From: Lentilactobacillus otakiensis DSM 19908 = JCM 15040 | GTDB lineage: Bacteria; Bacillota; Bacilli; Lactobacillales; Lactobacillaceae | Direction: 5' to 3' | DNA: 64,000 nt | Assembly (NCBI RefSeq): GCF_001434145.1 | Contig: NZ_AZED01000013.1 | Location: 249,630 to 313,629 of the forward strand | In this document: one piece after another, positions 35,612 through 46,168 of the stretch | How positions within the stretch are numbered: the first letter of the stretch is position 1 | Layout: each line of letters begins with the position of its first letter | Notes under the pieces: generated by a model | What the model was told of the DNA's origin: nothing | Seen by the model: only the letters and a program-made list of their open reading frames with translations | Databases searched by the model: none | Made by a program: the position numbers and the translations under genes

Positions 35612-35830
35612 CTAATCCTCCATCTCATCCCAATCTCGATCTTCTTTAGTGATAGACTTTCGAAAATCTTTCCACTCCTCAGGATTATCAAATAATTTCG
35701 ATTTACTAGGAACCATAATGATCGTATCCTCCACTTTGTAAACATCGTATTCGGTACCAACCTTTGGATTTAGTTCTTTCGGTAAAATCGTACCAATTGA
35801 ATTACCAATTTTTCGCGCAGTAGTTTTCAT
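35612..35830 (-). CDS. mazE: MazE-type antitoxin (AbrB fold)
   Basis: A 72-residue antitoxin. N-terminal SpoVT/AbrB swapped-hairpin domain: TTARKIGNSIGTILPKELN. The acidic C-terminus (PEEWKDFRKSITKEDRDWDEMED) should wrap around MazF. The ATG at 35830 has TGGAGGG upstream; upstream in-frame codons lie within the operator and are unlikely to be translated. Confidence 0.92.
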   Translation of the reverse strand: MKTTARKIGNSIGTILPKELNPKVGTEYDVYKVEDTIIMVPSKSKLFDNPEEWKDFRKSITKEDRDWDEMED

Positions 35831-35843
35831 TTGAATCCCTCCA

Positions 35844-35882
35844 GTTAAATTAAGTATAACTTGATTTAACATTTTCAGCCAA
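35844..35882 (-). promoter_or_regulatory. mazEF promoter with palindromic operator
   Basis: -10 TATACT (35853-35858) and -35 TTGGCT (35877-35882), 18 nt apart on the minus strand. A palindrome with arms GTTAAAT and ATTTAAC (35844-35870) is centred on the -10, fitting autorepression by MazE or MazEF. Confidence 0.65.
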
Positions 35883-35958
35883 CTATTCCGCTTTCCTCCT
35901 TTCATAAACATATATACGAATCAAAATCATATTATCTACAAGGAACATCAATGAAAAT

Positions 35959-36017
35959 TTGCCTAACTCCCCAATTTGATGTATATATAATTACATAGGT
36001 ATGTTTTCTATGCCTAT
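35959..36017 (+). promoter_or_regulatory. Promoter and inverted repeat of the secreted RG-x-W protein gene
   Basis: TTGCCT (35959-35964), 17 nt, TATATA (35982-35987). An inverted repeat ATAGGTAT/ATGCCTAT (35995-36017) starts at about +2 and may be an operator or a 5' stem-loop. Confidence 0.45.
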
Positions 36018-36047
36018 CATAATTTTAGGGGAATCAAGGAGGATTCT

Positions 36048-36482
36048 ATGAAAAAAACAACAGTTATGACTGCAGTTTTAACACTGCTCGCCAGCGTGGC
36101 GATTGCGCCACTATCCGTCAGTGCATCATCACATTCAACGATACCCAAGACATTACGGGGAACTTGGTATCGTTATAATGGGAAGTCGTTCAACACTTTG
36201 AAGTTGACCACCCACAAATTTGCCTACAGCGGCATCGGCGGTTCATCCTCTCTGACCCCAAGTCAGAAGGGGTACAAACGACTCTACGTCCAGAAAAAAG
36301 CCGGCAAATACACGTTTAACCGCTACACCAAAGATTATCAAAATCCTGGCAGCTTCAAGATCAGTAAACGCAAGATTGGCGGCCATTATCGTAAGGCACT
36401 CTTCCAGTACACGCCGACCGGTTATGTGATCGTCTTGACCAAAGTTAAGTATCATCATGATTATTCATTTCAAACACACTAA
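36048..36482 (+). CDS. Small secreted protein, LRGTW family, function unknown
   Basis: A 144-residue exported protein. Signal peptide MKKTTVMTAVLTLLASVAIAPLSVSA, with cleavage near SAS. The mature start IPKTLRGTWYRYNGKSF resembles the starts of the proteins at 60478-60966 (AIRGTWFLK) and 61013-61426 (ALRGKWKTK), so the three form a family with an RG-[TK]-W motif just after the signal. The rest is basic and Tyr-rich, and may form a small beta-barrel (inferred). AGGAGG precedes the ATG. No wall anchor. Confidence 0.75.
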   Translation: MKKTTVMTAVLTLLASVAIAPLSVSASSHSTIPKTLRGTWYRYNGKSFNTLKLTTHKFAYSGIGGSSSLTPSQKGYKRLYVQKKAGKYTFNRYTKDYQNPGSFKISKRKIGGHYRKALFQYTPTGYVIVLTKVKYHHDYSFQTH

Positions 36483-36488
36483 CAAAAT

Positions 36489-36535
36489 AGGTTCCACAAT
36501 GTCTGCAATCTGCGACATTGTGGAACCTTTGTTAT
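36489..36535. terminator. Bidirectional terminator between the LRGTW gene and recQ
   Basis: A 15-bp perfect stem (AGGTTCCACAATGTC and its complement) around a 10-nt loop, with A and T residues on either side. Confidence 0.88.
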
Positions 36536-36546
36536 TACATTGAAAT

Positions 36547-38322
36547 TTAAGCCTTCACGCCAGCTTCAGTACTTTCCTGATAATTTGAAATCACATCCAA
36601 AAACTGCTCGCCATATTTATCCAGCTTGCTTTCGCCAACACCTTTTACATCAAGCATCTGCGAATCGTTGGTTGGCATAACTGCACTCATTTCATGCAAA
36701 GTTTTATCTGAGAAAATTACAAACGGCGGCACACCCTGTTTCTCCGCCAGCTCTCGGCGCAATGCCCGGAGTTGTTCAAACAAGTCGTCATTTTCGGACA
36801 ACGCTTTAGTGGCTTTGATGGAAATCTTGCGGGAAACAGTTTCTTTTCCTTGCAACACTTCAGCACCCAAATTTGTAACCTTCAATACTGGAAATTGACC
36901 GCCACTCGCCGTTAGGTAACCGGTCGCTGTCAAATAATCGATCAATCCGGAAACGTCTTTTTGATGCATCCCCTTCATAATGCCATATGTTGAAAGTTCA
37001 TCAAAATGGAACTGTCTGACTTTCTGCACTTTGGAGCCGGTCAACACTTGGGCAACCAGGCTTTTGCCAAAACGTTCCTTCATCCGCAGCACACAGGATA
37101 AGACTTTCTGGGTATCAACGGTAATGTCTTGTGATTCGCGGGTATCAAGACAATTGCTGCAACGGCCGCAAGTTGGCCCCTCGTCGCCAAAATATTCAAG
37201 AATGAACTGCTGGAGACATTGCTGCGTATTGGCGTATTGCGTCATAATCTGCAGCTTTTTGTAAGCGCGCCGTTTGCTTTCGTCATCCCGGTCGGATTGG
37301 TCGATGAAGAAATGCTGCGTCTGGACGTCGCGCAATTTGAATAACAAAATCGCTTCACTGGGCAAGCCATCACGCCCTGCCCGACCAGCTTCCTGATAGT
37401 ATTCTTCCAGACTGCCGGGGACGGAATCATGGATCACAAACCGGACGTTACTTTTATCGATGCCCATTCCAAACGCGTTGGTGGCAACCATTACGAGGGC
37501 GCGGTCATACAAGAAATCATCCTGATTGTGACGCCGTTGATCTTTGGTCATGCCACCATGGTACATAGTCACTGAAAAGTGATGCTTTTTAAGTAATTTT
37601 GTCAGTCGCTCCACTTCTTTGCGGGTACTGGCATAAATGATGCCTGATTCGCTGGCATTCAACTTTAAATAGTCCAGCAGGTACTTGTCGCTGTCCTGAC
37701 CCTTAATCACCTTAAACGCCAAATTATCGCGTTCAAAGCCGGTCTTCACCTCATCTTCAATGTGCAGTCGCTGCTTAATGTCGTCAGCAACCTGTGGGGT
37801 GGCCGTGGCGGTCAATGCCACAATCGTTGGATTGGTTGGCAGTTCGTGCAGTCGTTCGGTCAATGCCAAATAACTTGGCCGAAAATCGTGGCCCCATTGA
37901 GAAATACAGTGGGCCTCGTCAACGGCGACCAAATCAATCGGTAAGCTGGCCAGCCGAGAAAATGCCCCTGAATCCAAACGTTCTGGCGAGACGTAGAGTA
38001 ATTTAACATCACCATGGCGGGCCTGGTCAAAACGATCATCAATCTCATCAAAATCAAGACTACTGTTGATAAACGTCGCCGGAATGCCAGTTTCATTTAA
38101 CGCATCGACTTGATCCTTCATCAAAGCAATCAATGGCGAAACCACCAGCGTCAGGCCATTCTCCAGCATTGCCGGAATCTGGTAACACAGGGATTTGCCA
38201 CCGCCCGTCGGCATAATTGTGAGGACATTTTTGTGCGCCATGATGTCGTCAATCACCGCCTGTTGGCCCGGACGAAAACTGTCATAACCGAATTTAGTTT
38301 TTAGAAGTTCTTGGGGCGTCAT
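36547..38322 (-). CDS. recQ: ATP-dependent DNA helicase RecQ
   Basis: A 591-residue 3'-5' helicase for recombination and fork repair. Motif 0 [14 protein letters not shown], Walker [17 protein letters not shown] box [19 protein letters not shown], motif [12 protein letters not shown], zinc-binding Cys set ([23 protein letters not shown]), winged helix and a C-terminal HRDC domain ([26 protein letters not shown]). Length equals the usual ~590-610. The start at 38322 has AAGAGGA 8 nt upstream. Confidence 0.95.
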   Translation of the reverse strand: MTPQELLKTKFGYDSFRPGQQAVIDDIMAHKNVLTIMPTGGGKSLCYQIPAMLENGLTLVVSPLIALMKDQVDALNETGIPATFINSSLDFDEIDDRFDQARHGDVKLLYVSPERLDSGAFSRLASLPIDLVAVDEAHCISQWGHDFRPSYLALTERLHELPTNPTIVALTATATPQVADDIKQRLHIEDEVKTGFERDNLAFKVIKGQDSDKYLLDYLKLNASESGIIYASTRKEVERLTKLLKKHHFSVTMYHGGMTKDQRRHNQDDFLYDRALVMVATNAFGMGIDKSNVRFVIHDSVPGSLEEYYQEAGRAGRDGLPSEAILLFKLRDVQTQHFFIDQSDRDDESKRRAYKKLQIMTQYANTQQCLQQFILEYFGDEGPTCGRCSNCLDTRESQDITVDTQKVLSCVLRMKERFGKSLVAQVLTGSKVQKVRQFHFDELSTYGIMKGMHQKDVSGLIDYLTATGYLTASGGQFPVLKVTNLGAEVLQGKETVSRKISIKATKALSENDDLFEQLRALRRELAEKQGVPPFVIFSDKTLHEMSAVMPTNDSQMLDVKGVGESKLDKYGEQFLDVISNYQESTEAGVKA

Positions 38323-38458
38323 GTCGTCAATCCTCTTTTTCGAAATAGTCACATAATATAGTATACGAAAAATATTGCGGAATGTCTGCCTCCGCACTTC
38401 AAAGAATCAAATCAATGCCGGTTGTGATATTCTGAAATAGGAATACTAAAGGAAATCG

Positions 38459-39703
38459 GTGATTAGAATGCAGCAAATTTCAACTAACACTTTAAATACC
38501 AACATACAAAAAGATTTAAACTTCACCTGGTCCACCCAGGCAATCCTGTTCTGCGCGATCATCATCGCCTGTATCGGGTTAAATGTGGATTCAGCACCAG
38601 TCGTCATTGGTGCCATGCTGATCTCACCATTGATGGCACCAATTGTCGGGATTGGCTATGGATTAGGAAATAGTAATCCAAAACTGTTATCAAAAGCCAC
38701 CAAACTATTTCTAATTCAGGTTGTTATCGGTGTTGTCGGCGCGACGATCTATTTCTTTGTTTCACCGTTGAACACTGCCAGTGCTCAACTGCTCGCTCGG
38801 ACTCAGCCAACACTTTGGGATGTCTTGATCGCCTTCTTTGGTGGCTTTGCTGGGGTTATCAGCTCTGCCAAAAAGGATGGTGGCAACGTGGTTCCAGGTG
38901 TCGCAATTGCCACCGCCTTGATGCCGCCACTATGTACAGTCGGATATGGGATCAGTCATCTCAATAGCACTTTCATTCTGGGAGCTGGCTATTTATTTTT
39001 GATTAATGCCTTCTTCATTGCCCTAGCCACAGCCAGCGGCACGATTTTCTTCCGAATTCGCAGTGGCGAAAAACTGAATGTTTCATTTAAACAACAGGCA
39101 TTAATTTTACTCATCGCAATTATCATCGTCATCCCTAGTTCAATTTCTGCCTACTCGATCGTTCACAACTCGTATATTGACACCCAGTTGTCGCAATTCA
39201 TCGACGCTAAATTAAGCAATCAATACATCGCCAAACAAGCAGTTTCCGGCAAAACGATTCAGTTGTCGGTGATCGGCCAGCGCTTGAATGATAACCAAGT
39301 CAAGCAGCTCAAGGCGTCCATGAAGCATTATCATCTGGATGGCTATCAGCTGTCGTTGACCCAGCTCACCAAGGGCAATTACATCACGCCCAAGGAATTT
39401 CAGGACTATATGAAACAGACTGATAATACAGACACTGTTCAAACAAATGCGAACGCAAAGGCTGATGATTCACTCACAACGATTCAGAACGATTTGAATG
39501 AAAAATATGCAAAAGACATTTCGAATATTTATGTTGGTCAGGTTAAGGATAAGGCAAACACATCCAAACAACTGATTGCAATCCAATTATCGGATAAAGG
39601 AGCAGGCAATCAAAACGAAATCGAAAAGTCCGCCAATCAACTTGTGAAGGACAATAACGTTGATGCGGTGGTTCAGTTTGTGAGTGACAACGGAAAGTCT
39701 TAG
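38459..39703 (+). CDS. DUF389 family membrane protein
   Basis: A 414-residue protein. The N-terminal ~240 residues are a DUF389 membrane domain with about six segments and signature blocks IGLNVDSAPVVIGAMLISPLMAPIVGIGYGLG and ATALMPPLCTVGYG. The C-terminal ~170 residues are soluble and rich in Asn/Lys/Asp, with no recognised domain. The GTG at 38459 follows AAAGGA by 6 nt; an ATG three codons later is an alternative. The function of the family is unknown. Confidence 0.82.
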   Translation: MIRMQQISTNTLNTNIQKDLNFTWSTQAILFCAIIIACIGLNVDSAPVVIGAMLISPLMAPIVGIGYGLGNSNPKLLSKATKLFLIQVVIGVVGATIYFFVSPLNTASAQLLARTQPTLWDVLIAFFGGFAGVISSAKKDGGNVVPGVAIATALMPPLCTVGYGISHLNSTFILGAGYLFLINAFFIALATASGTIFFRIRSGEKLNVSFKQQALILLIAIIIVIPSSISAYSIVHNSYIDTQLSQFIDAKLSNQYIAKQAVSGKTIQLSVIGQRLNDNQVKQLKASMKHYHLDGYQLSLTQLTKGNYITPKEFQDYMKQTDNTDTVQTNANAKADDSLTTIQNDLNEKYAKDISNIYVGQVKDKANTSKQLIAIQLSDKGAGNQNEIEKSANQLVKDNNVDAVVQFVSDNGKS

Positions 39704-39960
39704 ATTGTGGAGGCTGCCTCATTCAATTATGCCAATTTTGGTTAAAGCGATTTTTTGAGATCTTGACTCGTTTCAAATCTTACCGGCTTTGTAAATCATA
39801 ACCCGCTCGACAATTTATTTTAATAAGATTATATTGCCATTTCGTGCATGAATTAACAAGATACATTGCTTGATCGTGCATAATTTCCGTTGTATTCTAC
39901 CATCGTGGAAGGGCTTACATGGCTGTTGGAGGTAGAAGAACATCGGAAGGAGTTCTTATT
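39704..39960 (+). other. Intergenic region upstream of the alcohol dehydrogenase gene
   Basis: No gene is seen. It holds a GAGG-CTG-CCTC hairpin after the DUF389 stop, two direct CGTGCAT repeats (39843-39849 and 39875-39881), and the promoter of the dehydrogenase gene: TTGATC (39870-39875), 17 nt, TATTCT (39893-39898). The second repeat starts on the last base of the -35, so the pair may be a regulator site. Confidence 0.55.
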
Positions 39961-41094
39961 ATGTCAAGACAAATTACTGGTGCAGTTATCGAAGAGTTGA
40001 ATGCTCCGTTTAAGTTGGAAACATTGGAAGTTGACGATCAACCAAAGGCTCATGAAGTTTTAGTGCATATTGTTGCGAGTGGAATTTGTCACTCAGATGA
40101 AGCTGTTCGAAATGGCTCAGCTGGTGAATACCCATACCCTGGTGTAGTTGGTCATGAAGGTGCTGGGATCGTTGAGAAAGTCGGCGATTCTGTTACGACT
40201 GTTAAGGAAGGCGACCACGTAATTCTTTCATACGATTACGATGGTACATGCCGTCATTGTTTGACTGGTCATCCATCATCATGTATTAACTGGGCTAAAT
40301 TGAATATGGAAGGCGTCCGTCCTGACGGTTCAGTTGCGTTTACCCGGGAAGATGGCTCTCCAATTCATAACTTCTTCAACCAGTCGTCATTTACCACTGA
40401 GACTCTGGTTCAGGAACGTAACGTTACCGTGATTGATAAGAATATTGATTTACGTAAAGTTGGCCCTCTCGGCTGCGGCTTCGTTACCGGATCTGGAACT
40501 GTCTTCAACGGCTTAAATCCTAAAGAAGGCACAACCATTGCGATTGTCGGAACTGGTGCCGTGGGTTCAGCGGCTTTAATGGCTGCCAAAATCAAAGGTT
40601 GTTCAAAGATTATTTGTGTCGACATCCACGATTCACGTTTGGAAATGGCTAAAGAACTTGGCGCTACCGATACCATCAACAGTCTGAATGAAGACTGGGT
40701 CGACAAGGTTCACGAAATTACCAATGGTGAAGGCGTTGATTTTGCCATCGACACAACCGGTATTTCAGCAATTATGCATCAAGCAATCACTGCCCTTGCC
40801 TCAGGCGGCCACTTAGCTCCAATCGCCGTTACCGCAAAGACATTGGAATTCATGCCGTGGAATGAAATCACTGCACTTCAGAAGCACGTTGATGGTGTAC
40901 TGATGGGCGATGCCATTCCACAAATCGGCATCCAAACCTTAATCGACTTCTGGCAGGAAGGCGAATTTCCATTTGACAAACTGGAGAAATTCTACACTTT
41001 CGACCAGGTTAACGAAGCGAACAAAGCTTCAAACGACGGCTCGGTTATTAAACCTGTGATGGTTATTGATCAGGATTATGTACCGGGTGAGTAA
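39961..41094 (+). CDS. Zinc-dependent alcohol dehydrogenase (aryl-alcohol/XylB-like)
   Basis: A 377-residue medium-chain dehydrogenase. Catalytic zinc ligands: Cys in GICHSD, His-Glu in GHEGAG, and Cys in GPLGCGF. NAD binding: VGTGAVGSAALMAA followed by CVDIHDSR, with Asp suggesting NAD over NADP. The structural zinc loop reads DYDGTCRHCLTGHPSSC: three Cys, with the first of the usual four replaced. The ATG at 39961 has AAGGAG 8 nt upstream; codons before it precede that site. It likely reduces aldehydes to regenerate NAD. Confidence 0.88.
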   Translation: MSRQITGAVIEELNAPFKLETLEVDDQPKAHEVLVHIVASGICHSDEAVRNGSAGEYPYPGVVGHEGAGIVEKVGDSVTTVKEGDHVILSYDYDGTCRHCLTGHPSSCINWAKLNMEGVRPDGSVAFTREDGSPIHNFFNQSSFTTETLVQERNVTVIDKNIDLRKVGPLGCGFVTGSGTVFNGLNPKEGTTIAIVGTGAVGSAALMAAKIKGCSKIICVDIHDSRLEMAKELGATDTINSLNEDWVDKVHEITNGEGVDFAIDTTGISAIMHQAITALASGGHLAPIAVTAKTLEFMPWNEITALQKHVDGVLMGDAIPQIGIQTLIDFWQEGEFPFDKLEKFYTFDQVNEANKASNDGSVIKPVMVIDQDYVPGE

Positions 41095-41130
41095 ATTGAT
41101 TCTGTAATTATTGATGACATTTTGATATCC

Positions 41131-41180
41131 AAAAAGAAAGACGATTCCCACAGCACAACGCTGTCAGAATCGTCTTTTAA
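41131..41180. terminator. Bidirectional terminator between adh and the LPXTG adhesin gene
   Basis: AAAGACGATTC pairs with GAATCGTCTTT, with inner ACAGC/GCTGT, flanked by A and T runs. Confidence 0.9.
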
Positions 41181-41192
41181 TATACTCATATT

Positions 41193-43490
41193 TTAGTGTC
41201 TAATCTTATCTTCAACAAACTTACCAAATCCAACCAACCCAACGAGCAAGCCACCAGCGATCATGACAATGAACGTTTGAAATTGATCGTCGCCAGTCTG
41301 AGGCAGCTTCCCTGTTGAGCTTGGTACAGGGGCGCTACTATCCGTGGAACTCTTTGGTACGGGAATCGATTGGTCTTCCTCGGATTTCTGTGGAGATTTC
41401 TTTGGCTTGTTAGGTTTTGGATTCTTTGGATGACTCGGTGTAACTGGTTTATCCGGTGTTTCTGGCGTCACCGGCGTATCCGGTGTGTCAGGCGTTACAG
41501 GTGTCACGGGTGTGACCGGCGTATCGGGCGTTACCGGAGTTACTGGGGTAACAGGCGTCGTTGGGATATACGTATTAATCAACGTCGCAGTCCCATCCTT
41601 AACAGGCTGCTGACCACTGGTACTTGACTTGTATCCATCAGGAACCTTATCTTCAACAACGGTATACACGATTGGTTTGCCATCCGCGTCAGTAGTTGGG
41701 AGATCTCCAAAGTTGGCCGAATAATTGTTACTCTGATCCAACGTCACTGTTTTGCCAGTCGATTTCCCATTCGCATACAATGTTGCCGTAATGCTTGGCG
41801 TGGTGACATCTGTAGGAACATCTTGCCAGACTTTCTTCACGTTAACAGTCGTTGTCTTAGGAATAAAAGCATTGATTAATGTGACTAAGCCATCTTTGTT
41901 TGGCGTTTGTTGGCCGGTAGTTTTCATGGTATAGCCATCGACTTTATCTTCAACCACTGTGTAAGTGATCGGTTTGCCATCCGCATCTGTAGTTGGCAAG
42001 TTATCGATTGTAGCTTGGTAATTATTCTTGGAATCAAGGGTAAACTTTTGGTCTGTTGCCTTACCATTTGCATACAAAACTGCTGTCACACTCGGCGTCT
42101 CAGTTTTCGCAGGAACACCGGTCCACTGCTTCTTAACAGTAATCGCTGTTGTTGCCGGCGTCACTGGTGTGTATGTGTTGGTCAAAGTGGCGTGGTTATT
42201 CTTATCAAATGATTGGGGCTTGGTCGTCCCAGACCATCCATCTGGAACAGACACCTCACTAACGGTATAAGTGTAATTGGTACCGGCAGTATCGGTCTTG
42301 TTTAATCCACTAAATGTGCCAGTCCAATGATTGTCCTCATTTAGTGGTATGGCATTTCCAAACTTTTTCCCATCGCGGTACAACTGAGCATATATCTTTT
42401 TGGGGAGAGTCGTGCCACTTGGAGCACCAACCCATTTTTTAGTAACCGTGAGATTGTACGCGATTCCGCCACCGTTACCATGACCACCCAGGATAACAAA
42501 GGCATTTGCTGAATCGGAATTAGTATCAATCTCTCCGGATTTTCCACCACCTATCCCCTGGTCATTTCCTTTAATTTCAATACTATTATTCAGCGTAATA
42601 CCTGCTCCAGTCGCAATATATCCGGGATCAGTTATCTTGGCCAAATAAAGAACATTGACGGCTTTGTCCAGGGTCACCTTCCAAGTAATTTTAAACGAGG
42701 TTGGATTAGTAGTGGGACTAAATGATAGTGTGTAGTCTCCCTGTGGAACGGTCGAGCCATCGGTGTATTGCAAAACCATATCATCAGGAATTAGTTGTTG
42801 ACTATCTAAATTCTTTAAAGTATCAGTTACTACAACCTTTTTCAGTGTTCGGTTATTCGGATTAATCTGAGCATCCCATTCAATATACTGATAACGTTCA
42901 TTTGCATCCAGTGGGAAAGATCCTTTACCTTCCCAGTCACCAGACCATGGATAACCATTTTTAGCAATATAATCGCCACTATTAACAGGACCACTACTTG
43001 CATTGCCACTAACAGGAATGTCAAGTGTCCCTTGCATATCGTTATTATGACTAGCGTAGTAATTCGTAAAGGTGATGGTTCCAAAAGTGGCATCCTTATC
43101 AGCGGTGAAATGACCAATAACAGTATTCGTGCCGTCATCGCTCATCAAATCAAAGCTTTGGAAATTATGGAAATGAGTGCCAGCTGGTAAACTCACTTTG
43201 GCCGTATCACCAGCCTTCACCAGGGTTCCTGATGCAATCTTATATGTATAATCTAACATGTAAGTGCTCGACTGGTCCCACTTGGCGATCTCATCCTGCG
43301 TCGGTTTTTGCCCATTATAGGTGGCACTGTCCGCGGAAATGCCAGAAATACTTCCAGTAATATCTGAAATGTCGGCAGCTTGGGCACTTGAAATATGGCT
43401 ACCCATCCCCAACAAAAATGTGATTAACAGCAGGAGAAATCCTAACCATTTCAGCTCTTGCTTATGTACGTTAATAAATTGGTTTTCCAT
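41193..43490 (-). CDS. LPXTG-anchored surface adhesin with Cna_B repeats
   Basis: A 765-residue cell-wall protein. N-terminal signal ([13 protein letters not shown], cleavage after AQA). Residues about 40-330 resemble the collagen-binding/adhesive head of Cna-type adhesins ([18 protein letters not shown]). Three Cna_B domains follow, starting near [23 protein letters not shown] and [11 protein letters not shown]. Each has the Lys at the start and E-x-x-x-x-GY near the end that allow isopeptide bonds. A Pro-Thr-Val repeat spacer leads to LPQTG at 729-733, a membrane segment and a charged tail, so sortase A should anchor it. The ATG follows GAAGGAG. Confidence 0.92.
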   Translation of the reverse strand: MENQFINVHKQELKWLGFLLLLITFLLGMGSHISSAQAADISDITGSISGISADSATYNGQKPTQDEIAKWDQSSTYMLDYTYKIASGTLVKAGDTAKVSLPAGTHFHNFQSFDLMSDDGTNTVIGHFTADKDATFGTITFTNYYASHNNDMQGTLDIPVSGNASSGPVNSGDYIAKNGYPWSGDWEGKGSFPLDANERYQYIEWDAQINPNNRTLKKVVVTDTLKNLDSQQLIPDDMVLQYTDGSTVPQGDYTLSFSPTTNPTSFKITWKVTLDKAVNVLYLAKITDPGYIATGAGITLNNSIEIKGNDQGIGGGKSGEIDTNSDSANAFVILGGHGNGGGIAYNLTVTKKWVGAPSGTTLPKKIYAQLYRDGKKFGNAIPLNEDNHWTGTFSGLNKTDTAGTNYTYTVSEVSVPDGWSGTTKPQSFDKNNHATLTNTYTPVTPATTAITVKKQWTGVPAKTETPSVTAVLYANGKATDQKFTLDSKNNYQATIDNLPTTDADGKPITYTVVEDKVDGYTMKTTGQQTPNKDGLVTLINAFIPKTTTVNVKKVWQDVPTDVTTPSITATLYANGKSTGKTVTLDQSNNYSANFGDLPTTDADGKPIVYTVVEDKVPDGYKSSTSGQQPVKDGTATLINTYIPTTPVTPVTPVTPDTPVTPVTPVTPDTPDTPVTPETPDKPVTPSHPKNPKPNKPKKSPQKSEEDQSIPVPKSSTDSSAPVPSSTGKLPQTGDDQFQTFIVMIAGGLLVGLVGFGKFVEDKIRH

Positions 43491-43645
43491 AGAAACGCTC
43501 CTTCAAAATTCATTTCAAAATATAATATGGCCACTTACTTTTATATCGTTATTGTTATGTGATTTTTAATATATGGCGTAATTTAATTATAGTGTTCATT
43601 CCCTTAGTTCGCAAACCGTTTTATACAATCTCTACTGAATGCGAC

Positions 43646-43686
43646 ACAAAAAACGGGTTCAATAGTCACACAACTATCAAACCCGT
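43646..43686 (-). terminator. Terminator of the flavodoxin gene
   Basis: ACGGGTT and AACCCGT with inner GATAGT/ACTAT pairing; on the minus strand TTTTTTG follows. Confidence 0.88.
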
Positions 43687-43703
43687 CCAATATATCATTT
43701 CAA

Positions 43704-44108
43704 TTATTCCGTCACGGTCTCTTTAGCAAAACCGGCAACTTCTTCCTTCTGATGCGCATTAATATTGCCCATCTTCGGCATGATGCCATGCAGATACAGG
43801 TGATCGTCCGAAACTTTAATATGTTTTTTATCCAAAATCTTCGTCAACTGCTTACCAACAGTGAATACACTGCCAGAAGTCCCAAACAAGAAGACTTCCT
43901 TCACCTTGGTCGGATCCAAATTGCGGGCATAATCTTTCAAGTGCTCGTCAACATTTAAGTTATAGATTCCCCCACCAAGGTAGAGACGGTCAACCGGCTC
44001 TGTCAGTGGCTGATCAATTGGTTTTGCTTCAATCTTCAACTGATTACCTAACATGTTCGCAAGTTTTTCTGTGTTCCCCGTTCTTGAATAATATCTAATT
44101 GCATCCAT
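43704..44108 (-). CDS. Flavodoxin-like protein
   Basis: A 134-residue FMN-binding redox protein. The phosphate loop is YYSRTGNTEKLA; the second FMN loop is YLGGGIYNLNVDEHL, and the third FLFGTSGSVFTVG. It starts at the ATG at 44108, after AGGGAG. It is a short flavodoxin, close to electron carriers or FMN reductase-type proteins. It is divergent from pyruvate oxidase. Confidence 0.85.
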   Translation of the reverse strand: MDAIRYYSRTGNTEKLANMLGNQLKIEAKPIDQPLTEPVDRLYLGGGIYNLNVDEHLKDYARNLDPTKVKEVFLFGTSGSVFTVGKQLTKILDKKHIKVSDDHLYLHGIMPKMGNINAHQKEEVAGFAKETVTE

Positions 44109-44218
44109 ATTTGACATCTCCCTAAAACATAGTTTAGTTCTGTATGCGCTTACTTTCAAGTACAAACCTTAATCAGCCAGCTTTCCTCATTTCAAATGAA
44201 ATAAACGCGAAGTTTATA

Positions 44219-44255
44219 TTAAAGCGTTTACATTTCACAAAGTTGGCACTACACT
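44219..44255 (+). promoter_or_regulatory. Pyruvate oxidase promoter with cre over the -35
   Basis: -35 TTTACA (44227-44232), 17 nt, -10 TACACT (44250-44255). The cre TTAAAGCGTTTACA (44219-44232) matches TGWAANCGNTNWCA at 13 of 14 positions and covers the -35, predicting CcpA repression. Confidence 0.8.
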
Positions 44256-44309
44256 TAAGTAAGTGAGGCAGAAAAACGCATCACAATTTTCAAAGGGGGA
44301 TTATTATTT

Positions 44310-46070
44310 ATGGTTGAAACAATTAGTGGATCAGATGCAGTTCTTAAAGTTTTGGAACAATGGGGTGTGAAAAACATCTACGGCCTGCCAGGTGGCTCAT
44401 TTGACTCGACCATGAATGCCATTCACGATCAAACAGACAAAATTAATTATGTTCAAGTCCGTCATGAGGAAGCTGGCGCAATTGCCGCTGCCGCTACAGC
44501 AAAGCTGACTGGTAAAGTCGGTGTTTGCTTCGGTTCAGCTGGCCCTGGCGCTGTTCATTTGCTCAACGGATTATACGACGCTAAGAGTGATGGTGTCCCT
44601 GTCGTTGCCTTAGTTGCCCAAGTCCCTACTGGCAGCATGAACATGGACTTCTTCCAAGCAATGGATGAAGAACCAATCTTCGATGACGTTGCTGTCTGGA
44701 ACCGAACCGCAATGACTGCAGATGCTTTACCACGCATGACTGACGAAGCCATCCGTCAAGCCTACATGAAGCATGGCGTCGCAGTTTTGACAATCCCTAA
44801 GGATCTCGGTTGGGCTCAAATTAAAGATACTTACGAACCAAACGTTAAATCACACCAAACACCAGTATATCCAGCTCCTCGTCCAGAAGACGTTGAAGAT
44901 GCTGTTAAATTAATCAAAGAAGCTAAGTCACCAATGATCTACTTCGGGATTGGTGCCAAGGATGCTGCCGATGAATTAAAGGAAGCCTCAGAAAAATTCA
45001 AGATGCCACTCGTATCATCGTTCTTAGCTAAAGGCATCATTCCTGACGACTATCCAGCTTACCTTGGTTCAACCGGCCGAGTTGCCCCAAAGCCTGGTGC
45101 AGAAGTTGGTTTTAGCACCGACTTGATTTTATGGGTCGGCAACAACGTACCATTTAGTATCTTCTTGTTCAACAAACATGCTAAAGTCATTCAAATTGAT
45201 ATTGAAAGTGAAAAACTCGGCAAACGTCGTCACAACGACGTTTCAATGTTGGCAGATTCCAAAGTCGCTTTGGATGCCATCCTTGAAGCTGGTGAAACTC
45301 GTCAGCCATCCGCATTCTATCAAGCAGCTATTGCTGATAAGAAGAACTGGGACAGCTGGCAAGACAGCTTCAAAGACTCAGACGAAATGCCAGTTCGTCC
45401 AGAACCTGTCTTTGATGTTTTGAATCAAACCGCATCAGACAAGGCCGTCTTTGCCGTTGATGTCGGCAACGTCGACATTAACTTCCAACGTTTAATTAAC
45501 ATGCGTGGTGATCAGAAGTGGGCAACTTCAGGCATTTACGCAACCATGGGCTTTGCATTGCCAGCATCAATTGCTGCCAAACTTGAATACCCAGACCGTG
45601 ATGTTTACAGCCTGAGTGGTGACGGTGGCTTTGCAATGTTGATGGAAGAAGTCATGACCCAAGTTAAATACGGCTTACATGTCGTCAACATTATCTTCAC
45701 CAACGAAACCCTTGGCTACATTGAAGCTGAGCAAACCGATGATACCAACCAGCCATTATCAGGTGTTGATTTGCCTGATACCAACTGGGCTGAAGTCACC
45801 AAGGGAATGGGTGCTGTCAGCTACACCGTTCACACCAAGGAAGATATGCAAAAGGCTCTCAAAGATGCCAACAACACCGACAAGCCAGTTGTCATTGACG
45901 TCAAATTAACCCACAAGATGCCATTGACCACTCAACACATGTTCTTGGATACTTCATGGCAAGATAAAGACAAGGTTGACGCTTTCATCAAGAAGTACGA
46001 TGCCCAAGATTTGAAGCCATTCAGCTACTATCTCAAGGAAGCTGAAAATCACGAACTGCAAACAAATTAA
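44310..46070 (+). CDS. pox: Pyruvate oxidase (acetyl phosphate and H2O2 forming)
   Basis: A 586-residue ThDP- and FAD-dependent enzyme: pyruvate + phosphate + O2 to acetyl phosphate + CO2 + H2O2. ThDP-activating Glu lies in VRHEEAGAIAAAATAKLTGKVGVCFGSAGPGAVHLLNGLYDA. The ThDP/Mg motif is GDGGFAMLMEEVMTQVKYGLHVVNIIFTNETLGYIEAEQ. Length matches lactobacillus Pox (about 585-600). It has its own cre-controlled promoter and is followed by an FAD-synthetase-like gene. It gives extra ATP in aerobic growth and produces peroxide. Confidence 0.93.
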   Translation: MVETISGSDAVLKVLEQWGVKNIYGLPGGSFDSTMNAIHDQTDKINYVQVRHEEAGAIAAAATAKLTGKVGVCFGSAGPGAVHLLNGLYDAKSDGVPVVALVAQVPTGSMNMDFFQAMDEEPIFDDVAVWNRTAMTADALPRMTDEAIRQAYMKHGVAVLTIPKDLGWAQIKDTYEPNVKSHQTPVYPAPRPEDVEDAVKLIKEAKSPMIYFGIGAKDAADELKEASEKFKMPLVSSFLAKGIIPDDYPAYLGSTGRVAPKPGAEVGFSTDLILWVGNNVPFSIFLFNKHAKVIQIDIESEKLGKRRHNDVSMLADSKVALDAILEAGETRQPSAFYQAAIADKKNWDSWQDSFKDSDEMPVRPEPVFDVLNQTASDKAVFAVDVGNVDINFQRLINMRGDQKWATSGIYATMGFALPASIAAKLEYPDRDVYSLSGDGGFAMLMEEVMTQVKYGLHVVNIIFTNETLGYIEAEQTDDTNQPLSGVDLPDTNWAEVTKGMGAVSYTVHTKEDMQKALKDANNTDKPVVIDVKLTHKMPLTTQHMFLDTSWQDKDKVDAFIKKYDAQDLKPFSYYLKEAENHELQTN

Positions 46071-46095
46071 CAGTTAATATGAAGTAAACTGATTT

Positions 46096-46134
46096 GCAAA
46101 GGCTGGAAGCAAGCGCTTTGTTTCCGGCCTTTGC
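46096..46134 (+). terminator. Hairpin between pox and the FAD-synthetase-like gene
   Basis: GCAAAGGC pairs with GCCTTTGC, with inner GGAA/TTCC pairs. The T tract is poor, so some read-through into the next gene is possible. Confidence 0.6.
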
Positions 46135-46168
46135 CTTACATAATTTCAACCTGTGAGAGGTGTAAGCA

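Noticed and set aside
41440..41560. Tandem repeat or CRISPR-like array
   Set aside because: The repeats code for the Pro-Thr-Val spacer of the LPXTG protein; there are no unique spacers.
41370..41627. Plus-strand ORF rich in Arg and Trp
   Set aside because: Antisense shadow of the Pro/Thr repeat region of the adhesin; no ribosome site.
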